A stretch of 8,603 bases of DNA from an uncultured Gaiellaceae bacterium (lineage in GTDB: Bacteria; Actinomycetota; Thermoleophilia; Gaiellales; Gaiellaceae), in the NCBI GenBank assembly GCA_955652075.1, contig CATPAS010000231.1, forward strand, positions 1 through 8,603, read 5' to 3'. How positions within the stretch are numbered: the stretch's first letter is position 1; each line of letters starts with the position of its first letter. The notes beneath the pieces are model-generated. The model did not search any database. It saw only the letters and a list, made by a program, of their open reading frames with translations, and was not told the origin of the DNA. This document shows, one piece after another, positions 5,992 to 8,603 of this stretch. Made by a program: the position numbers and the translations under genes.

Positions 5992-6318
5992 ATGACAACC
6001 ACAGTGACCGAACAGAGCTTCGAAGAGGAAGTCCTCAAGAGCGACAAGCCGGTGATTGTCGACTTCTGGGCGGAGTGGTGCGGGCCCTGCCACGCGGTGG
6101 CGCCCGTGCTCGACCGGATCGTGGAGGAGCGGAACGGCGACCTCAAGCTCGTCAAGGTGAACATCGACGAGCAGCCGGCGCTCTCTCAGCGCTTCGGGGT
6201 GCAGTCGATCCCGACGATGATCCTCTTCAAGAACGGCGAGCCCGCCGCGGCGGCGATCGGCGCCCAGCCCAAGCCTGCACTCGAGAAGGCTCTCGGGCTG
6301 GCCGACTCCGACAGCTAG
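5992..6318 (+). CDS. trxA: Thioredoxin
   Basis: A 108-residue cytosolic thioredoxin, full length for the family. It has the active-site dithiol WCGPC (Cys30, Cys33) in VDFWAEWCGPCHAVAP, the buried Asp24 in the preceding strand, the cis-proline Pro74 in VQSIPTMILFKNGEP, and the usual C-terminal helix. It reduces protein disulfides and receives electrons from thioredoxin reductase, which is not in the window. The residue after the active site is His rather than the Lys or Arg often found there. The ATG has AAAGGG (5982-5987) four bases upstream, so the start is secure. The gene diverges from ileS with 56 bases between them and sits behind a disulfide-stress-type promoter, which fits the function. 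Confidence 0.97.
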   Translation: MTTTVTEQSFEEEVLKSDKPVIVDFWAEWCGPCHAVAPVLDRIVEERNGDLKLVKVNIDEQPALSQRFGVQSIPTMILFKNGEPAAAAIGAQPKPALEKALGLADSDS

Positions 6319-6337
6319 AGCCGCCTCTCTTTGGCGT

Positions 6338-6365
6338 GCGGGATGGGCGAGAGGGCCCGTCCCGC
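6338..6365. terminator. Hairpin between convergent trxA and DUF2231 genes
   Basis: GCGGGATGGGC (6338-6348) pairs with GCCCGTCCCGC (6355-6365) through 11 base pairs, one of them T-G, around a 6-nt loop. It fills the short gap between two converging genes, so it could stop transcription from both sides. There is no T run on either strand, so it is not a textbook intrinsic terminator. Confidence 0.45.
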
Positions 6366-6369
6366 GGGC

Positions 6370-6831
6370 TCACGCGCGCGGCTTGACCACGCGCATGCCG
6401 TGCACGAAGACGATCGCGCCGCCTAACCAGCCGCCGAGCGTCAGGCGCCCGAAGCCGATAACCGTCAGCACGAACGCTCCGCTGCTCACATTGCCGTGCG
6501 TGTACGAGGCATGGCCGAAGATCGCCGCGAGCGCGAAGAAAACAGTGGCGGAGAGCATCGCGATCATGTGCAAGGTCGCCGTCTTCCAGAGCTCGGTCCC
6601 GCGCGTGATCGACAGCCAGTCGAGCAGGCCGGTCAGCGCGGTCGGCACGGTCACGATCAGGCCGAAGACAAGCGCGATCCACCAGCCGTACGCGCCGGAG
6701 CTCTTGGTGATGCCCGTCACCTCGGCGAGCCCGGCGACAGTGGCGAACGTGTAGGTCCCGATCGTCACATCCGTCAAAGGCGGATGGATCGGATGACCCG
6801 GAAGCCCGTGCCAGAGATAGCTGAGCTTCAT
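6370..6831 (-). CDS. DUF2231 four-helix membrane protein
   Basis: A 153-residue inner-membrane protein opens with MKLSYLWHGLPGHPIHPPLTDVTIG, containing the GHPxHPPLTD signature of DUF2231. Four hydrophobic segments follow at about 22-40, 49-71, 83-106 and 117-145, the last ending GGWLGGAIVFVHGMRV, another family mark. The family has no firmly assigned biochemical role; conserved His residues near membrane faces have prompted suggestions of metal or heme binding, which I cannot test here. The ATG is preceded two bases upstream by an 8-bp hairpin and has no obvious ribosome binding site. It lies 42 bases downstream of the small acidic protein gene on the same strand, so the two may share the regulated promoter at 7028-7056. 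It converges on trxA. Confidence 0.88.
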   Translation of the reverse strand: MKLSYLWHGLPGHPIHPPLTDVTIGTYTFATVAGLAEVTGITKSSGAYGWWIALVFGLIVTVPTALTGLLDWLSITRGTELWKTATLHMIAMLSATVFFALAAIFGHASYTHGNVSSGAFVLTVIGFGRLTLGGWLGGAIVFVHGMRVVKPRA

Positions 6832-6833
6832 GG

Positions 6834-6856
6834 CCGGGAATCTAAGCGATCCCCGG
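6834..6856 (-). other. Small stem-loop immediately before the DUF2231 start codon
   Basis: On the leftward transcript CCGGGGAT (6856-6849) pairs with ATTCCCGG (6841-6834) around CGCTTAG, with one G-U pair. It ends two bases before the ATG, where a ribosome binding site would be expected, so it may limit translation or protect an mRNA end. There is no T run after it. Confidence 0.3.
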
Positions 6857-6873
6857 CGGATTCGCTGCTTCGA

Positions 6874-7020
6874 CTACGCCTCTTGCGACTCGAGAAAGGT
6901 GAGGAAGGCCGCGTGCTTGGCGAGGAGCGCCTCGATCTCCAGGACGCCCGCGCCCGCCCAGTCCTCGAGCCACGTTTCGCTGAGGTCGTCCTCGATCTGG
7001 TGAAGGCCGCGTTCACTCAT
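6874..7020 (-). CDS. 48-residue acidic protein of unknown function, probably leaderless
   Basis: The frame runs from ATG 7020-7018 to a TAG at 6876-6874. The protein starts MSERGLHQIEDDLSETWLED and ends FLTFLESQEA. It has eleven Asp/Glu and only one Lys and one Arg, and is predicted by eye to be mostly amphipathic helix, with no signal peptide or membrane segment. I recognise no family. The start was chosen because a -10-like GATATT ends eight bases before the A of the ATG, so the mRNA would begin at or next to the start codon; the open frame continues upstream to 7128, but that part crosses the palindrome and promoter and looks non-coding. The gene precedes DUF2231 by 42 bases. Its promoter carries a DosR-like box, so a response to low oxygen or redox stress is a reasonable guess. 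Confidence 0.6.
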   Translation of the reverse strand: MSERGLHQIEDDLSETWLEDWAGAGVLEIEALLAKHAAFLTFLESQEA

Positions 7021-7027
7021 GACCATA

Positions 7028-7056
7028 AATATCGGCATGGGGACCGGACGGCACCA
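7028..7056 (-). promoter_or_regulatory. Candidate activator-dependent promoter of the small acidic protein
   Basis: Reading leftward, TGGTGC (7056-7051, a poor -35), 17 nt, then GATATT (7033-7028, four of six matches to TATAAT). A start at about 7020-7021 coincides with the ATG at 7020. The weak -35 is what one expects when an activator bound at the adjoining palindrome recruits polymerase. The distance from palindrome core to -10 is 24 bases, the same as at 345-368. Confidence 0.45.
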
Positions 7057-7073
7057 TGGGCCGAACGGCCCAT
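7056..7073 (-). promoter_or_regulatory. Palindromic DosR/DevR-like box, copy 2
   Basis: On the leftward strand this reads ATGGGCCGTTCGGCCCAT, two perfect 8-bp arms around TT. The core GGGCCGTTCGGCCC fits GGGNCNNNNGNCCC completely. It differs from copy 1 at 329-346 by one base and has the same orientation relative to its downstream transcript. Its centre lies near -44 from the predicted transcription start. Confidence 0.5.
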
Positions 7074-7076
7074 TCG

Positions 7077-7110
7077 AGGGATGGCAAGTCCCACTAGTGT
7101 GGCCATCCCT
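7077..7110. repeat. Inverted repeat with a second DosR-like half-site
   Basis: AGGGATGGC (7077-7085) and GCCATCCCT (7102-7110) are perfect 9-bp arms 16 bases apart, enclosing the palindrome CACTAGTG (7092-7099). Read leftward, 7092-7078 is GGGACTTGCCATCCC: a perfect GGGACTT half-site whose partner CCC is one base too far for a consensus DosR box. Its centre is about 20 bases from that of copy 2, close to two helical turns. No T run accompanies it, so a terminator for the Nudix gene is unlikely. It fills most of the 154-base gap between the Nudix and small-protein genes. Confidence 0.4.
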
Positions 7111-7174
7111 GACCGCCTTCCTCCTCATGAACGCCTCGACGAAGGGACGCTCGTTCCGGATCGAGCCGCGCGCG

Positions 7175-7690
7175 TTACACGTGCTCGTGCCTTAGCGCAG
7201 CCGACAGGACCGCCGGGTAGTGCGTGAACGCAAGCTCCGCAGGCGGAGGTAGCTCGTCCGGCTCGAACCAGCGCAGTTCGACCAAGTCATCGCCGGCCCG
7301 TGCTTCGCCCGTCGCGTCGGCCGTCCACGCCAGGCAGAGCACGATGCGCCCGTCGTAGGGCTCGAGCCAGAACCCGAGGAAGTCGATCGGCTCAATCTCC
7401 AGCGCGGTCTCTTCCCGGATCTCCCGCCGCAGAGCGTCGAGCGGATGCTCGTCCTCATGGAGAAACCCACCGGGCAGGTCCCAGAGGCCCTTCCCGGGAT
7501 CGAACGCGCGACGCCCCAGGAGGACCCGGCCCCGCTTGTCGAAGCAAACAGCCTCTGCGCCGGGAACCGCGTTCGCGTAACCCACGTAGCCACAGGCGGG
7601 GCATTCGGCGCGGTCCTCGATCTTCTCGATAGCCTCGCCGCAGAGCGGGCAGAAGCGCCAAGCGTCGAGCGCACCCATGGGAGGGACCAT
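7175..7690 (-). CDS. Nudix hydrolase with N-terminal zinc ribbon
   Basis: Nudix enzymes cleave nucleoside diphosphates linked to another moiety, using divalent metal. This 171-residue protein starts with a zinc ribbon, Cys14/Cys17 (FCPLCG) and Cys30/Cys33 (CPACG), as in NudC-type NADH pyrophosphatases. The catalytic domain has GKGLWDLPGGFLHEDEHP and the Nudix box from Gly75: GX5E, seven residues, then REIREETAL. The box ends in TAL rather than the usual xGU, so Ala96 replaces the last Gly; all metal-binding Glu residues remain. It is shorter than NudC (about 250) and lacks that enzyme's longer N-terminal domain, so the substrate is open. Start ATG 7690, or ATG 7678 (MGALDAWRFCPLCG), which would trim four residues; neither has a purine-rich site. 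It diverges from the cyclic-nucleotide-binding gene. Confidence 0.92.
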   Translation of the reverse strand: MVPPMGALDAWRFCPLCGEAIEKIEDRAECPACGYVGYANAVPGAEAVCFDKRGRVLLGRRAFDPGKGLWDLPGGFLHEDEHPLDALRREIREETALEIEPIDFLGFWLEPYDGRIVLCLAWTADATGEARAGDDLVELRWFEPDELPPPAELAFTHYPAVLSAALRHEHV

Positions 7691-7732
7691 GCACGATCAG
7701 CCGCAGTCGGCCGAGGAACAGGAGCGCGGAGG

Positions 7733-8110
7733 GTGAGCCCGCGGGCGGCCGGGGCGACTCAGCACGAGCTCTCGCGCATCGGATTGCTGGCGACGCTTCC
7801 CGGCGAGACACTTGCGCGGTTAGCTCAGAACATGACGCGGGAGGAGATTCCGGCCGGCGCCGGCGTGGTCTCGGAGGGCGAGGACGGGGACCGCTTCTAT
7901 GTCGTCCTCAGCGGCATGCTCTCGGTGAGCCAGAAGAGCCGCGGGGCGCAGAGCGTGCTGCGGCCGGGCGACTACTTCGGCGAAGTTGCGCTGGCCATGA
8001 ACGTACCGCGCACGGCGTCCGTTCGTGCGCTCACGCCGGTAACGCTTGCGAGCTGCGATCGAGGGACGTTCGACGAGTTCGTCCGGCCGCTGTTCGTGGA
8101 CGATCCGTGA
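7733..8110 (+). CDS. Stand-alone cyclic-nucleotide-binding (cNMP) domain protein
   Basis: A 125-residue protein is almost entirely one CAP-type beta-roll. It has the entry helix LSRIGLLATLPGETLARLAQ, the strand region VVSEGEDGDRFYVVLSGMLSV, and a phosphate-binding cassette from Phe82, FGEVALAMNVPRTASVRAL, which keeps the Glu84 and Arg93 that contact the ribose and cyclic phosphate in ligand-binding members. There is no helix-turn-helix, kinase or channel part, so it could only act by partner binding. The start is GTG 7733, with AGGAG at 7720-7724 eight bases upstream; the open frame extends further left only through the antisense of the Nudix gene. Its TGA overlaps the GTG of the next gene (GTGA, 8107-8110), which indicates translational coupling with the hydrolase. 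Confidence 0.9.
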   Translation: MSPRAAGATQHELSRIGLLATLPGETLARLAQNMTREEIPAGAGVVSEGEDGDRFYVVLSGMLSVSQKSRGAQSVLRPGDYFGEVALAMNVPRTASVRALTPVTLASCDRGTFDEFVRPLFVDDP

Positions 8111-8603
8111 GCGTCTGGCATGACGTCCGCGGTGAGGGCCCGCCCGTCGTGCTCCTGCACGCAGGCCTCACCGACTCACGTCTTTGGGAGCCTCAGCTGC
8201 GCTCCTTCCCGAAGTCGCATACGGTGCTGCGCGTCGACCTACCGGGTTTCGGCAACTCGCCGTTCGAGACGAACCCCGTGTCGTTCAGAGGAGCGGTGCG
8301 CGACGCGATGGACGCAGAAGGCATCGATCGAGCCGCGCTCGTCGGCGTCTCGCTCGGCGGCAATACAGCGCTGGAGCTCGCAGTCGAGTCGCCGGAGCAC
8401 GTCTCCGCGCTCGTGCTCGTGGGCGCTGGGCTCCCGGACCACGAGTGGTCGGAGGAGGTGACGTCGTTCTTCGCCGCCGAGGAGGAAGCGCTCGAACGCG
8501 GAGACCTCGATGCTGCGGTCGATGCGAACCTCCGCACATGGCTGGCAGGCCCTCGTCGCAGCCTGGACGACATCGACCCCTCGCAGCGCGAGCTCGTCGG
8601 TGA
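8107..8603 (+). CDS. Alpha/beta hydrolase (3' end outside the window)
   Basis: The first 165 residues of an alpha/beta-hydrolase-fold enzyme are present. The opening strand VSVWHDVRGEGPPVVLLHAG carries the HAG that stands for the oxyanion-hole HG motif. It is followed by VLRVDLPGFGNS and the nucleophile elbow GVSLGGN with Ser82. The cap region begins around LPDHEWSEEVTSFF. The acid and His of the triad lie beyond the window, so completeness cannot be judged. The substrate is not predictable; the sequence resembles the broad esterase / 3-oxoadipate enol-lactonase-like group. The GTG start overlaps the stop of the cyclic-nucleotide-binding gene by four bases, so the two are co-translated and may work together. 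Confidence 0.9.
   Translation, partial: MSVWHDVRGEGPPVVLLHAGLTDSRLWEPQLRSFPKSHTVLRVDLPGFGNSPFETNPVSFRGAVRDAMDAEGIDRAALVGVSLGGNTALELAVESPEHVSALVLVGAGLPDHEWSEEVTSFFAAEEEALERGDLDAAVDANLRTWLAGPRRSLDDIDPSQRELVG

Noticed and set aside
7021..7128. N-terminal extension of the small acidic protein to 84 residues
   Set aside because: The added part would be encoded by the palindrome, the inverted repeat and the -10 region, and has a quite different composition (Pro, Gly, Cys, basic), so it looks non-coding.
7127..7195. A 22-codon rightward frame starting MNASTKGRSFRIEP
   Set aside because: It overlaps the 3' end of the Nudix gene on the other strand, has no ribosome binding site, and resembles no family.
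6496..7227. A 243-codon rightward frame across DUF2231 and the small gene
   Set aside because: It is antisense to a clear DUF2231 protein, is strongly Arg/Glu/Asp-biased, and has no plausible start or fold.
7445..7732. N-terminal extension of the cNMP-domain protein to 221 residues
   Set aside because: The added stretch is antisense to the Nudix gene, and a good ribosome binding site supports GTG 7733 as the start.

Overview
This is a high-GC, densely packed bacterial chromosome segment. Gene order, leaderless-looking starts, a type-2 isoleucyl-tRNA synthetase, a DUF2231 membrane protein and frequent GTG starts suggest an actinobacterium, possibly of the Thermoleophilia (Gaiellales/Solirubrobacterales). 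That placement is an inference from style and protein sequence, not a database result. No mobile element, CRISPR array, tRNA or rRNA is visible.

Left part (1-2864). A membrane protein cut by the window edge runs leftward from 220. The 296 bases between it and ispH hold no convincing protein gene but do hold structure: a palindrome resembling a DosR/DevR box, a matching promoter, and a short segment of stem-loops ending in a terminator-like hairpin. That segment is either a small RNA of about 100 nt or the regulatory leader of ispH. ispH (last step of the MEP isoprenoid pathway) follows. A small zinc-ribbon protein runs toward it and overlaps its 3' end. A class I/II aminotransferase diverges from the zinc-ribbon gene; the two start codons share the tetramer CATG.

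Middle (2861-6318). ileS is a large leftward gene. Its stop codon shares CTAG with the aminotransferase stop. Its catalytic HIGH and KMSKS motifs are both non-standard (GVHH and EMHGS). trxA diverges from it behind a promoter that fits the disulfide-stress sigma factor pattern GGAAC-N18-GTT.

Right part (6319-8603). A convergent hairpin separates trxA from a leftward pair: a four-helix DUF2231 membrane protein and, upstream of it, a 48-residue acidic protein that looks leaderless. The promoter of the small gene carries the same palindrome seen before ispH, in the same orientation and with the same distance to the -10 box, plus an additional GGGACTT half-site about two helical turns upstream. 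Next come a zinc-ribbon Nudix hydrolase (leftward) and, diverging from it, a stand-alone cyclic-nucleotide-binding domain protein translationally coupled to an alpha/beta hydrolase that runs off the window.

Most of these are housekeeping genes in separate short transcription units. The thread that may tie several together is the repeated palindrome-promoter module (329-374 and 7028-7073). It suggests that a DosR/NarL-type response regulator controls a small RNA or ispH leader, the small acidic protein and perhaps DUF2231. The truncated membrane protein beside the first copy has an N-terminus that would suit a sensor kinase, but its signalling domains lie outside the window.
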